Positions 17,748 to 28,400 of a DNA stretch of 64,000 nucleotides are shown in pieces. The translations under genes were made by a program, and so were the position numbers. Each line of letters starts with the position of its first letter. Position 1 is the stretch's first letter. Source of the DNA: an uncultured Bacteroidales bacterium (GTDB taxonomy: Bacteria; Bacteroidota; Bacteroidia; Bacteroidales; Bacteroidaceae); NCBI GenBank assembly GCA_945833885.1, contig CAMAFY010000001.1:62001-126000 (forward strand). Reading direction: 5' to 3'. The notes beneath the pieces are model-generated. The model worked only from the letters and a program-made list of their open reading frames with translations, made no database searches and had not been told where the DNA came from.

Positions 17748-17994
17748 CGAATTATTTTTCAAATAGAACTACCTCAATCGTTTTATGCGGTTGCTCGCGC
17801 TTGCCCGTCCTTCCTCGCATTTATCTGGAACATCTGTTGTCTTCAGTCCAAGTTTGTGTTATAGAATCGTTGTTGTAAGTTCTTGATAGTCAGGCATAAA
17901 TCCGCTAATTCCTCCATGCTGTTTCAGGCGATGTCATGTGTTTTTCCTCCCGTGTGCGGTTGTGTTGAATCCCCGTATCGGCAATCTCTTTTAG

Positions 17995-18082
17995 AAAGTG
18001 CGGAACTTTATGGCATAAAGTGCGGAACTTTCCGATGAAAAATGCCGATGTTTTTCATTAAAAGTGCCGTACTTTTTTTTAC
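17995..18082. repeat. 22-bp tandem array R6 (4 units), core AAAGTGCGGAACTTT
   Basis: Units start at 17995, 18017, 18039 and 18061. Two carry AAAGTGCGGAACTTT, in which AAAGT and ACTTT are exact complements; the third is AAAATGCCGATGTTT and the fourth AAAGTGCCGTACTTT. It lies in the 968-base gap between the divergent HD operon and panD. Apart from two promoter boxes and this array I see nothing in that gap. Confidence 0.88.
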
Positions 18083-18452
18083 AAGAACCTGCAACGGTAA
18101 GAACGCGTGTCAGTACATCGAAATCGAATGTTACAATTTACTTCCAAATATCCCCGACAAAACGTTCATGCGTTTCAGAATTGAGGAATGCAGTCCGTTG
18201 TTTTCTCGACATATAATGGCGTATATGTTCGTTTTGAGGAACAGAAGACATTCGCTTCCCAATCGGTTTCCGTTGTCCTTATCATCGTTCTGCTGTATCT
18301 GGGAATCCGGCTTCCTGGAAATCATAAATCAGCGTTTCCGTAGCACATTTTCGGACGGTTTTACCCTTATCGTTTGAAATTCTAATGCGGCAAAGGTCTG
18401 TTTTATATTGAGAATTCAAATGAAATTCTAAAATTTTTCCAAATTTATGTAT

Positions 18453-18480
18453 TTTGCCCAAGAAAAAACATCTAAATTTG
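18453..18480 (+). promoter_or_regulatory. Promoter of panD
   Basis: TTTG at 18453-18456 and TAAATTTG at 18473-18480, 16 bases apart, about 170 bases before the panD start. Confidence 0.5.
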
Positions 18481-18650
18481 CACGTTGAAAATTGCGACAT
18501 CCTGCAATGGAACGGTGGTTGAAGAACTTTCTTCTGCTTGAAAGCCATTGGTTTTTACACCTTACATCAGTAAAGTTCCGGCAAACGATGTCGGGGCATT
18601 TGCAAATGCATGTCTTGCTTTTTCCGCCCTTACACACATACATTCAAATC

Positions 18651-18995
18651 ATGACCCTCAGCATACTGAAATCGAAAATTCACTGCGCTACCATTACCGA
18701 AGCCAATCTTCATTATATGGGTAGCATCACCATTGATGAAGACCTTATGGATGCCGCAGGCATTCTGCCGCATGAACATGTGCATATTGTGAACAATATG
18801 AATGGCGAACGCATTGAAACCTATGTCATCCGCGGTCCTCGTGGCACCGGATGCGTGTGTTTGAACGGCGCTGCTGCGCGGAAATGTCAGGTCGGTGACG
18901 AGGTTATCATCATGGCATACGCAGACATGACGCCCGAAGAGGCACGGAATTGGGAACCGACAGTGGTATTCCCCGATGAGACGAACCACCTTTAA
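18651..18995 (+). CDS. panD: Aspartate 1-decarboxylase (pyruvoyl-dependent)
   Basis: Makes beta-alanine from aspartate for pantothenate and CoA synthesis. The start is [20 protein letters not shown] at 18651, giving 114 residues, usual for PanD. The self-cleavage site is Gly-Ser in YMGSITID at residues 24-25; Ser25 becomes the pyruvoyl cofactor. Other family marks are [18 protein letters not shown] and [21 protein letters not shown] longer upstream frame has no family similarity and would remove the short N-terminus, so it was rejected. No panB or panC is adjacent. Confidence 0.96.
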   Translation: MTLSILKSKIHCATITEANLHYMGSITIDEDLMDAAGILPHEHVHIVNNMNGERIETYVIRGPRGTGCVCLNGAAARKCQVGDEVIIMAYADMTPEEARNWEPTVVFPDETNHL

Positions 18996-19146
18996 TGGTC
19001 GTTTCCGCATGTTTCTTCTTCATGTTTTCAGAAGACGATAAGTCAAGCATGAAAGAAACATGGTAAATGTATCGGAGGCATCCGATATGTTTTTTTGTCT
19101 TTGTCTCGAAAGACTTCTGTATATATCCAATGGTTTATACGTGCGA

Positions 19147-19188
19147 CAGCGGCACATCTCTCCTTTGTTTTGGCGAGATGTGCCGCTG
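19147..19188. terminator. Bidirectional terminator between panD and glycerate kinase fusion
   Basis: CAGCGGCACATCTC (19147-19160) pairs perfectly with GAGATGTGCCGCTG (19175-19188). A T run follows at 19195 on the plus side. Confidence 0.88.
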
Positions 19189-19239
19189 TTCTTCATTTTT
19201 TTTGTAGATGACAGGAAGAGGTTCCCTTGTTTCTCCGCC

Positions 19240-20874
19240 TTACGTCTGCTGCTCTGTCCGTGCTGAAAACTGATATGCCAAGCGTTCATCGCCCGACCAA
19301 CAATGGATGACGCCGCAGTATTTGAAGCCTTCCTTTTCGATGGCGTTACGCATGACTACGTTGTCGCGGTGGGTGTCGATGCGGATGTTTCGATATGAAT
19401 GTAGTGCGAATTGCATGGCAAGGTGCAGTATTCCCTTTTGTTTTCCGCTGCTGGCTATGCGGTGGATGGTAGCATAAGGAGCATCATTGGGCCATGCTCC
19501 GCCGTAGATGAAGTTGTATGTCGGGTCGTTTCCTCCGCGCAAGACGAAAGTGGCAACAATGGATTTGCCACCATCCTTTGCGTCATCCGGCATTGTTTCT
19601 CCGGTCATGAAAGCGGCATCATCCCCTTCCTGGCAGTCTTTCAGCACGACGTAACTGTCGCCGCTTGCGATGTCTTGCCTCAGAAGTTCCGCACTTGGAT
19701 AGTCAGCGTTCCATTGGTTGGGATTGCCGCTTCCGGCCATGAATTGGCGGGCGATAGCGAAAATTTCGAGCAGACGCGGAATATCCTCCACGGTGGTTTG
19801 ACGAATGACTGGTAACCCCCGGAGATTGGTTTTGAGAAGACAGTCCTTTATGGTTGTTTCAAGGTTCTTTTGGGCAACATCGCGGCGCATCAGGACGGAA
19901 AGTGGCCGATGATCGTGTCGGTTGATGGAGTCAATGAGGTTGAAAATCCGTTTGAGCGAGCCGTCATTGTCCGCAATGCTGCCTGAAATCAGCCATACAG
20001 GAACCCCGGCTTTTCGGGCACGCTTCAGCACACCGTGCGGCACTTTCCCCATCAAGGTCTGGCGGTCGGACCGGCCCTCACCGGTAATGACGAGGTCGGT
20101 GTTTTGGAGAATCCGGTCAAAGTCTGCGAGATTGAGGACAATATCGATGCCGGAGTGCAGTTCAGCCTTCAGATAAGCGAGTAGGGCATATCCGAGACCA
20201 CCTGCCGCACCTGTGCCGGGAAAAGCGGCAAGTTCGGGAGTAGCGATGCCGGCGCGCTCGGTTTCGAGGGCAAATTCACGGAGGCGTCGGTCCAAAATCT
20301 CCACTTGTTCGGGCGATGCTCCCTTCTGTGGTCCGTAGACGTATGCGGCACCTTCCGGTCCGTAAAGCGGGTTTGTGACATCGCATGCCACAATGATCTT
20401 GCATTTACGCTTCGGACAAAGGTCATCCAAAGCCTTGAGCATTCCCTTTCCGGCATCGCAGGTAGCGCTGCCGCCAATGCCCATTATGATGGTCGAACAT
20501 CCGCGTCTTATGGCATCGGCCATCATCTCTCCAACGCCATACGTTGTGGTTTTGAGAGGATTCCGCTGTTCTTCGGGTACAAGTGTAAGGCCACTTGCCG
20601 CCGCCATCTCCATGTATGCCGTTCGGCCGTCGGGAGATAGGGCATAGGAGGCTTCGCGCATTTCCATCAGCGGTCCGTGAACCTGAAGGCTGATATGGCG
20701 TGTGGGCAACATCTTCCGTACGCAGTTCACCAATCCTTCACCGCCATCGCTGAGTGGAATCATCGTGATTTCGGCATAGGGTAGGGCGGAATGAATGCCC
20801 GAAACTGCCGCCTGACAGGCATCGGAAGCGCTCATACAGCCTTTGAAAGAGTCGAATGCTAGTACGATTTTCAT
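19240..20874 (-). CDS. Glycerate kinase fused to a GNAT-family acetyltransferase
   Basis: A 544-residue two-domain protein. Residues 1-348 are a GlxK/GarK-type glycerate kinase, which phosphorylates glycerate towards glycolysis: DSFKGCMSA, PLSDGGEGLV, GIGGSATCDAG, ACDVTNPLYGPEGAAYVYG and LVITGEGRSDRQTLMGK are family motifs. Residues about 354-544 are a GNAT acetyltransferase: PVIRQTTVEDIPRLLEIF at the start, the acetyl-CoA loop region RIASSGKQKGI, then NIRIDTHRDNVVMRNAIEKE and GFKYCG. The kinase alone is about 370-380 residues in most bacteria, so the second domain is a true C-terminal addition with no stop or frameshift between. The acetyl acceptor is unknown. It appears monocistronic. Confidence 0.9.
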   Translation of the reverse strand: MKIVLAFDSFKGCMSASDACQAAVSGIHSALPYAEITMIPLSDGGEGLVNCVRKMLPTRHISLQVHGPLMEMREASYALSPDGRTAYMEMAAASGLTLVPEEQRNPLKTTTYGVGEMMADAIRRGCSTIIMGIGGSATCDAGKGMLKALDDLCPKRKCKIIVACDVTNPLYGPEGAAYVYGPQKGASPEQVEILDRRLREFALETERAGIATPELAAFPGTGAAGGLGYALLAYLKAELHSGIDIVLNLADFDRILQNTDLVITGEGRSDRQTLMGKVPHGVLKRARKAGVPVWLISGSIADNDGSLKRIFNLIDSINRHDHRPLSVLMRRDVAQKNLETTIKDCLLKTNLRGLPVIRQTTVEDIPRLLEIFAIARQFMAGSGNPNQWNADYPSAELLRQDIASGDSYVVLKDCQEGDDAAFMTGETMPDDAKDGGKSIVATFVLRGGNDPTYNFIYGGAWPNDAPYATIHRIASSGKQKGILHLAMQFALHSYRNIRIDTHRDNVVMRNAIEKEGFKYCGVIHCWSGDERLAYQFSARTEQQT

Positions 20875-21016
20875 TGTGCTTGGGGTGTTGAAAAGGAGAT
20901 GTTTCCCAGTGTTTTGTTTTGTTTCGCTGAAGTTTTATGCCCGTTTGTCAGAAGGCGGTATGGGACAATGATAGGAAAGGAATGCCAAATAATGGTGGGT
21001 TTTAGGGCAGAAGATG

Positions 21017-21481
21017 TCAGATACTGATGCTCTCAATCTTCAGTTTTACCTTTCCTGCGGGGACTTCCACCTCCACTTCTTCACCGGCTTTCTTGCCCAC
21101 GAGGGCCTTGGCGATGGGCGATTTGATGGAAATCTTCCCCTCTTTAAGGTTCGCCTCATGGGGATTGACGATGGTATATTCCATTTTGGAGCCGTTGACC
21201 ACGTTCGAAATCACCACTTTCCGGAAGAGTCCTACCACGTCATCACCGAGGTTTGAGGTATCCATTACGCGGGCGAACTGGAGCACACGCTGCTTGAAAC
21301 GTATCTTTCCGAGGAGTTTTGCCTGTTCGCGTTTTGCGGCATGGTACTCAAAATTCTCGCTAAGGTCGCCTTTATCACGGGCCTCGGCAATTTCGTTTTT
21401 CACTTTCGGTAACTCAACATTCACCAGTTCGTTCAGTTCTGCTACGAGTTTTTCGTAACATTCCTTTGAGAGATATTCCAT
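21017..21481 (-). CDS. greA: Transcription elongation factor GreA
   Basis: Binds the secondary channel of RNA polymerase and triggers cleavage of backtracked RNA. The 154 residues match the family. The N-terminal coiled coil holds the acidic tip in EARDKGDLSENFEYHAAKRE, which supplies the catalytic Asp and Glu. The C-terminal FKBP-like part contains ISIKSPIAKALVGKKAGEEV, typical of GreA. A minus-strand TAAATTTG at 21558-21565 is the likely -7 box. It is monocistronic. Confidence 0.96.
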   Translation of the reverse strand: MEYLSKECYEKLVAELNELVNVELPKVKNEIAEARDKGDLSENFEYHAAKREQAKLLGKIRFKQRVLQFARVMDTSNLGDDVVGLFRKVVISNVVNGSKMEYTIVNPHEANLKEGKISIKSPIAKALVGKKAGEEVEVEVPAGKVKLKIESISI

Positions 21482-21557
21482 TGTTGCTTGTGTTCTCTTT
21501 GTTGAAAATCGGTTTCCCTTTTTGTGATTACAATGAATACATCGTTGAAATCCTGTG

Positions 21558-21565
21558 CAAATTTA
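21558..21565 (-). promoter_or_regulatory. -7 box (TAAATTTG) upstream of greA
   Basis: Minus-strand TAnnTTTG about 77 bases before the greA start. The gap 21482-21820 otherwise holds only the terminator at 21748. Confidence 0.5.
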
Positions 21566-21741
21566 CGGAAAAACGGAAAGAGGTGGTCTGAAAAACGGCA
21601 ATAAAATATCGAATAAGGGCTAAAAAGCCTTCATGACTTCTTGTAATGTGATGAGATAAGGCTTGTTGTCCACGTTTTTATTACGGAGGATTCTCGGACT
21701 TTAATCCTGAGTTTCCGTATCATTCCGGTGCTCTTTTACAT

Positions 21742-21782
21742 AAAAAAAGCGGAGAGAAAATCTGTCAGACTCTCTCTCCGCT
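21742..21782 (-). terminator. Terminator of the 1101-residue secreted-protein gene
   Basis: AGCGGAGAGA (21748-21757) pairs with TCTCTCCGCT (21773-21782). On the minus strand it is followed by seven Ts. Confidence 0.88.
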
Positions 21783-21820
21783 AATATGAACTTCAGACCT
21801 TTTTAGGGTCTTTCACGGTG

Positions 21821-24800
21821 TTAGCGAATGATTTTCTTGCCATTTTCAATGACAATGCCTTGCTGCTTATCATCAGCATGACGGCCATCGATGGTGAAGA
21901 TTACCTGCTTGCCGTTGACGGTAATGTCGCTGATGCCGCTATCACTTCCCGCGATTGTCCATTGGAAGGTCGCAGCGGGGAGTTCGTCACCCATGCCTCC
22001 GAGGAAGAATCCTTCGGGAACTTCCATGGTGTAAATGCCGGATTCCGTGTATTCTTTTGACGTGGTTACGATGAGTTCGTTCATATCATTGCCCCATGTG
22101 CTGTCGCTGATTTTTTCGAGTTCTACGCCATCGCGCTTGAGAATGATCTTACCACTGCCACAAGCCATCTCGGATACTGTGTTGCTCCATACGTGTATAA
22201 TGTGGAGAGAATTCACGGTGCTGTTGTTCGCGGGGTCGGTAGTGTAGTCGGTAGTTACGGAAGATTGACCGACTGTGTACGTAAGTGTGAATGCGGGATG
22301 CGCGCTTCCGATGGCATTAAGGAAGTATCCTTCGGGTACTTCGAACGTATAAACACCATCTTCTGTCGCAGTATAATAGATGTGATAATCGCGAACGTTA
22401 TCCCAATCATCGTCCATGCTGGCATCGATGCGCGCCACTTGCTCACCATCTTTCTTGACGGTAATCAAGCCATTTCCAATACCGGTGTCTTCGTTGAACG
22501 TAATCTTGATGTGGCTGAGTGCGTCAACGTTACTGTTGTTGGCGGGATCTACGGTGAAGAAGTCGGCATCTCCACTACCGGATTTTGCGATGGTATAGTA
22601 GAGATTGATGCTGCTGTTGGTCTTACCGGTCATATATTCGCTCTCCAACCATTGCTGGTCGCCGACGCTGGCTTCCTTGATTGTGATGGTATAGGAGCCT
22701 TCTTCGGTGATGGAACCGTCGGCAAACGTGATGGTTGCCACGGAGCGATTTTTGGGATTTACGGTAAGAACAGCGTCATAGGTCACGTATGTCGACTTGT
22801 TAAGTACGCTTACTGCGCACTGATCAGCGTAAACCCACTCAGAGAATACAAGGTTTATTTCCTCAAGTGACTCAACAGTTGACTCGGAAGAGGGGTCAAC
22901 CGCCGTAACGGTGATGGTCTTTTCAGGAGCCTTCAGCACGTTGTAGGGGATGCGGACTTCGCTATCATTGGTTTCGACATTGTAGCCCTCACCCATATTG
23001 TATATGGAATCCTGAAGCACAACATAGTACTTTCCGGTTTCAACAACGGGAGTTTCGAGGTTGATTGAGAAGCCTTCGACGATGTCGTCCTTGACGGTGC
23101 ATTCGGAAACCTTGGTACCAGTCTCGTCTTCTACCCATACAAAGCGGTCGTCACGACGTGTGGGGCTGATGAGATCTGTTGTCAAATTGGCGCCAGCCTT
23201 GGTGAAAATGGCGATTTTCTCCAGTTTGCTGACCGTAGCACCGGGAAGAGGAGTGGCGGTAAAGTCGAAGTTTCCGTACAGAGCATTGAGCGTTACCTTG
23301 AAAATGTCGCCAACATAGTAGCGGCCGTACTTACCATTGGTCTCAACATATTCGTTGTTTACAATGACACTGTAGTTCACCAGGAACTCATACTCGTGGC
23401 AATCCTTAAGTGTTTCTTCGGGAGTGATGACCACAACCTTGGTGTTCTCGGTGTCGACAGCAATGCTTGCAGCCACCTGCTTCTGAGTTGTGAGGTCGGT
23501 AACGTAGATGGGAAGGACGCCGTTGCTGGCAATGTTCACATCTTCATCAAAGGTAAGGCGGATGTCGGTCAGAGAAGTCAGTACGTCACCATCGCTGACG
23601 GTGCGGGAAACGGGGGAAAGATCATCTACCAGTTCCGGCCCCGGGTTGTAGACAACATCGAAGTCATGGTTTAAACCATCAGAAGAGATTACGTTCATGA
23701 ACTTAACTCTGATGTTCTTTCCTTCGAAAACCTCATCAGGAACAGGGATGGTGTATTCGATACCATTGTCACCTTCCTCAACGAATGTGATACCTTCGGT
23801 GACTTCTATCATACGTTTCTCATCCTCCATGGTCTGGAAATAGAGTTCAACACCGTCAAATTTGAAGGCGTTCTTCTCAGAAAAGTAGACCTTGAACTGC
23901 TTTTCGGTAAGTTTGGAACCGCTAAGAGGAGTGAATTCTGTGGCGATGTCGCTCTTGATTTCAACAAATTCGCGTGAGAATGACGCAGATCCGTAGTTAC
24001 CGCTGTTCTCATTAAAAGAGGAAGTTCCGTCTTCCATGAGGATATTGTACACCTTCACGTCTATGGATCCCCACTTCATTTTCAGGCCAAGGTCGTCATA
24101 CGTGCGGCGAACACCGGTAAAATCGATATAAAGTTTCTCGCCATCAACAGTGACTTTGTCGCTGTCGAGATAGCCTTCATACGCATCTCCCATCTCGGCA
24201 TTTCCGATTCGCATCAGTGCGCTTGCGGTCTGTCCGTTCTCCTTTGTCATAAGAGGATAATCGAAAGTAAGGGTAACGATGCCATCTTTATCCCCAGGTG
24301 CCCAGTAAGACTTGAAAGGATCGGCTCCCTCGACGGAGAGAAGGTAGTGAGGCTTTCCAGGAACAAGCCATTCAAGTACCAATGTTCCATCGGTGCCATA
24401 CTTGATGTTGTTGTCGGTTTTTGAGCAGAGTCCTGTGATGGTGAGCGTCATTTTGTCACCAACAGTATAATAGTCCTTCTGCATCCAACTGTAGAGAGTG
24501 TCCTTAAGTTCGAATAACAGTTTGCCACTGTTCACGTCAACGCGGGTCTCAATCCCGTTTGTTTCGTGACCATTGATTTGAAGTGTTGCCCAATCATCTG
24601 CGGTGGCAGGGAGGTTAAACTCCAATTCAAGTTGTCCGTCACGCTCGTCTGTGATGTTGAACATCTCGCCAACCGGTTGGTTGCAACTGACGATTTTCAG
24701 TTCATTCACGCCAGCCTGCATGGAAAGAAGGAACTTCATGTCCTTGCTGAAGCCCTTTCCTCCGGTAATATAAACGGTCTTTCCTGCTTCAACATTCGAT

Positions 24801-25126
24801 GTTGTACGTTTGCTGAAGGTGGTTCCTTCCCAAGTGTTGGAAGCATAACCGAAACTGGAAATTTGGCTTTCGTAGTCTATATCAGTGCCTTCATCATTGA
24901 GTTTTGTGTAAACATGCATTACGGCGTCTTGTGACCATATAGTCAGAACACCGCTTTCTGTAGGTGTAAACGTGAAGTCTGTCTGATTGTTCCAGATGTT
25001 TGGCTCTTCATAGAGTTGGTCCAGTTCCAACGGAGTCCATTCTGCATAGGCAGAGAGCCCCATGAAGGCCATCAGCACAAGCAATGCTTTCCGTATGGCC
25101 TTAAAGGAAAAAATGTTAGATTTCAT
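21821..25126 (-). CDS. Large secreted protein with Ig-like (Big_5/SbsA-type) repeats
   Basis: An 1101-residue exported protein. The start MKSNIFSFKAIRKALLVLMA gives a clean signal peptide cleaved after LSAYA near residue 28. The body is beta-rich. Several Big_5/SbsA-type Ig modules are recognisable by the phrase DP-x-x-x-S/N-x-V followed by IxLxF: DPSSESTVESLEEINLVF, DPANNSNVDALSHIKITF and DPANNSTVNSLHIIHVW. Each repeats with ITVKKDG/IILKRDG and a closing YTFEVPEGYFLN or YTMEVPEGFFLG. The C-terminus VIFTIDGRHADDKQQGIVIE then NGKKIIR resembles the short C-terminal tail of Bacteroidales surface proteins related to type IX secretion signals (inference). No enzyme domain was found. It is followed by a strong terminator. 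Confidence 0.82.
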   Translation of the reverse strand: MKSNIFSFKAIRKALLVLMAFMGLSAYAEWTPLELDQLYEEPNIWNNQTDFTFTPTESGVLTIWSQDAVMHVYTKLNDEGTDIDYESQISSFGYASNTWEGTTFSKRTTSNVEAGKTVYITGGKGFSKDMKFLLSMQAGVNELKIVSCNQPVGEMFNITDERDGQLELEFNLPATADDWATLQINGHETNGIETRVDVNSGKLLFELKDTLYSWMQKDYYTVGDKMTLTITGLCSKTDNNIKYGTDGTLVLEWLVPGKPHYLLSVEGADPFKSYWAPGDKDGIVTLTFDYPLMTKENGQTASALMRIGNAEMGDAYEGYLDSDKVTVDGEKLYIDFTGVRRTYDDLGLKMKWGSIDVKVYNILMEDGTSSFNENSGNYGSASFSREFVEIKSDIATEFTPLSGSKLTEKQFKVYFSEKNAFKFDGVELYFQTMEDEKRMIEVTEGITFVEEGDNGIEYTIPVPDEVFEGKNIRVKFMNVISSDGLNHDFDVVYNPGPELVDDLSPVSRTVSDGDVLTSLTDIRLTFDEDVNIASNGVLPIYVTDLTTQKQVAASIAVDTENTKVVVITPEETLKDCHEYEFLVNYSVIVNNEYVETNGKYGRYYVGDIFKVTLNALYGNFDFTATPLPGATVSKLEKIAIFTKAGANLTTDLISPTRRDDRFVWVEDETGTKVSECTVKDDIVEGFSINLETPVVETGKYYVVLQDSIYNMGEGYNVETNDSEVRIPYNVLKAPEKTITVTAVDPSSESTVESLEEINLVFSEWVYADQCAVSVLNKSTYVTYDAVLTVNPKNRSVATITFADGSITEEGSYTITIKEASVGDQQWLESEYMTGKTNSSINLYYTIAKSGSGDADFFTVDPANNSNVDALSHIKITFNEDTGIGNGLITVKKDGEQVARIDASMDDDWDNVRDYHIYYTATEDGVYTFEVPEGYFLNAIGSAHPAFTLTYTVGQSSVTTDYTTDPANNSTVNSLHIIHVWSNTVSEMACGSGKIILKRDGVELEKISDSTWGNDMNELIVTTSKEYTESGIYTMEVPEGFFLGGMGDELPAATFQWTIAGSDSGISDITVNGKQVIFTIDGRHADDKQQGIVIENGKKIIR

Positions 25127-25316
25127 AAATGATGTAATATGTAAGTAATAACAATTGTTGCGTGTTTGTCCGCGCGCCTTCAAGTCATCTTCTGTGGTTT
25201 TTCCGTAGAATCTCCGTAGTTTTCGATGCTTTTAGCGTAGTCGTGGACCATTACAGTGGACCTTGTGTATATGGTATTCGCACATTATAAGTGTAAATAG
25301 TTGAAAGCAACTTCAA

Positions 25317-25404
25317 AAACTACGGAGATTTACGAAAGAAACCTCCGATGTTTGTGGTCGAAACCTCCGATGTTTGTGGTCGAAAGTTCCGATGTTTCCG
25401 ATAC
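25317..25404. repeat. 22-bp tandem array R7 (4 units), core AAACCTCCGATGTTT
   Basis: Units start at 25317, 25339, 25361 and 25383. Units two and three are identical. In AAACCTCCGATGTTT the arms are AAAC and GTTT, a compensated version of AAAGT/ACTTT in arrays R6, R8 and R15. The array lies between the stop of the 1264-residue gene and the start of the 1101-residue gene. Upstream at about 25204-25236 CCGTAG/GCGTAG recurs at 11 and 21 bases, possibly a decayed extension. Confidence 0.88.
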
Positions 25405-25442
25405 CTGCATCCATGATGTCCGGTGCGAACATCCATGCGACA

Positions 25443-28400
25443 TCAGAAGGCAATCTTCTTGCTTACAGATGTCTTGTCGGTGAACGCCTTGGCAACCACA
25501 ATTCCCTTGTATCCGTTAAGCGCAAGGCTGGCCTTGGCATTGGCGGAGGTGGTGGCAAGAAGTTGGCCTCCGGCGCTGTAAAGGCTCAGTGTGACCATGC
25601 CGTCAGCACGGGCTTCAACGTTTCCGTTCTGGGCATTCAGCACAATCTTTTCCGATTCATCGGCGGTAAGATTTCCGACAGAGGTGTTGCTGGTGAAGGG
25701 AACCGTGATGGCATTGAGGAAGATTCCTTCGTTGCCTTCCATGAACATCAGAACGATTTTGCCGTTGTTGCGCTCGCTGATGTTTGAAGGATAGGTCAGG
25801 GAAAGTTCCTGTTGGTAGGTCTTTCCGGCCTCAAGTGTTTGCGGGAAACCGATGGAACTGCCGGTAATCTCGCCCCAATAGGTGCGGGCAACATCGTTGT
25901 GTACGATGCCGACATTGACAGATTTGCTGTAAGTTCCGCCTTTTCCCCACTCACCAAAGATGGTTTCCTCGGAATTGTACAGGTTGTTCATCTGGATATT
26001 TACGAGACCATCCTCCAAAGCAACGGGGAAAACGTTGATATATTGGTTCTTCATGTTCAGGGCACTCTGAATTTCCACAGTCATGTTTATGGAGTTGCTC
26101 TGCTCATCGATGTTAATGTCGGGTACATTCACGGCAATATAGGTGGGAACGTCCATCTCCATGCTCACGATGTCCTGCCAAAGGTCGCTGCCGTTGCTGA
26201 AGATGCTCTTGCCAAGTTCGTCCTCTCCGATGGGAGAACTGATGTATCCGTTACGTTGTATCATGGCTGTAGGTGCGCCAACGAGGCCCATTGTGCGGCA
26301 ATAGTCCTCAAGCAGACCGTTGGAATACGGGTCGCCCGTGTAGCAATGATAGGAGATGGGGATGAAACGGTCGCCGAATATCTTCTCAAGGTTCTCGATG
26401 GCAAGGATGCCGCGCGGACAGTTCGGACAGGTTGTTCCGGTCATTTCCTCCAATACCACGCGCTTTTCGGGTTCGAAGGTCAGATTCTGCACGTAATTCT
26501 TCTTTACATCGGTGTAGTCATCCAACTGTACGGTGATGGAATATTCGTTGACGCTACCCACTTCAAGCGGCAGTTTCTCGTCGAAAGTGAAGTTTACGAC
26601 GTCGTTCTTCTTGAATTCTCCCTGCTGGCTGTATGTGGAAATGGCATTTCCTTCGGAGTCGTTGAGGGTAAGGGTCAGATTGTTGAAGGTCAGAAGTTCG
26701 TCGTTGAAGGTGAGTTTGCCGCTGATGGCGATGTCTTTCTGGTTGACGACAATCTCTTTGTTTGAGAAAGACATGAGATACTTCAGGTTTCTCATTACGA
26801 GAATGTTATCAACGAACACCATACTTTGGTCCTCGTTGTTGTTCCAGAAGGCGATGTAAACCTTTTTTCCTGCATATTCTGCCAGATTGACAGCATAATG
26901 GGTCCATTCGCCCGAGAGTCCGTCTTCGGTTTCTCCGCAGTCGAGGTCGTATTCACTGATTTTTCCCTCTTCCTTCATACGGTCGATGATGCTCTTGCTG
27001 AGAACATTGATGTTCTCATTGCAGGGCCATACCACCACTTTCAGCCGGTCATTCTTGTCCGATTTGTACTTTTGTGCATCGAAAGAAAGCGTGCAGAAGG
27101 CGTCGGGGATGAGGATTTGCGGGGTCACCATCCAGTCGTCGCTCTGCGCGGCAGGGGAGTACATGGAGTGCGAACCTGCACAAATGTCGGTGCTTTCCAA
27201 TGTTTCGCGTATGGAAAGGTTCCAGGGCTGGTTGTCGGCATCGAACTCCATGGCCTTCATATTCTCAATCGGTGTGTGATGGTCCCCCTCATAGCGCATC
27301 GTATTGGCGAGCGCCATGGAGATGTTGTTGAAGTCTTCTTCGTAAACAACGGCATTATCGGTGCTTACGGAGCGTTCGTAACTACCGGAATATTGGATGG
27401 TAAAGACCTCATTGCCCGTCTTAGCATTGCCCATCACGTCAGTTACAGAACCGGCTTCGAGGATAACTTTGTAGTCAGCACCCAAATAAAGGTACTGTGT
27501 GGTACGGGGAAGGAGTCCCACACTCTTGCTGTCGCTGCTGTGAGCAAGGACATACAGTTCAGAAATCAGCGTTTCCGTACCGTCTTCCGCCACCTCAATG
27601 AGTGACGATTTGGCGTCGTCGCTCACGAGAACATCGGTGTCGAAGGTCAGGACGGGGAATATGCTGGTATTGTCGATGCGGGAAAGTTCGGCGCCATCCT
27701 CGGGGAAAACCTTCGAAACCTTCACGGGAACGTTGTCGCGTCCGGTGTAGTTGAGCGTGATTTCCTTGTTCACCTTGCTGGCGTTTGTCGCCAAAGCGAG
27801 GGTGCCGGCAGGGATGACCACCTGGTATTTCTCGCCGTTGGTGAGGGTTGTGGCGCGGAAAGTGACAATGAGAGAGTTGCCGTCGGTTGCGACTTCCTTG
27901 AATCCTATGGAGTTGCGGACGGTGTTTCCTTTGCTGTCTTTCAGCATGGCGCTTGTGCTTCCTCCGAGAACCTGGATGGGTTGGCTGAAACGGAGGGTGA
28001 CTTTCTCCATGGAATTGAAGGCGGAGTTCTGTGCCGGACTTACGGTATAGTCCTGAAGAAGGTCGATACCCTGGCAGATGTCGGTCATTTTTTCCGGCAT
28101 CCGCACAATATAACTGTCGCCTTGCGGACTGACCATAGGGCCAAGTACGGTACCATCTGCGGAACCTGCCCACATAGTTCCCGTGTTTTCAAAGCCGGTA
28201 GCCTTGGTAAAATCAATGTTATAGCGTTGCTTGAGTATCAGCGAGAAGGGATACCAGATGTTATCGTTCATGACTTTCCACTCGCGCAACGGCGTTCCGG
28301 TGGGCGAAGAGGCATAGATGTTGCCATCGTTGTCGATGTGTCCGGCAAACATGTCCTGTTCTTCAAGGGTGCTGAAACTGTGGTATGTCTGCGTTTCTAT

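Noticed and set aside
18042-18377. 111-codon frame between the HD operon and panD
   Set aside because: It begins inside repeat array R6, and the translated sequence has no domain or neighbour support.
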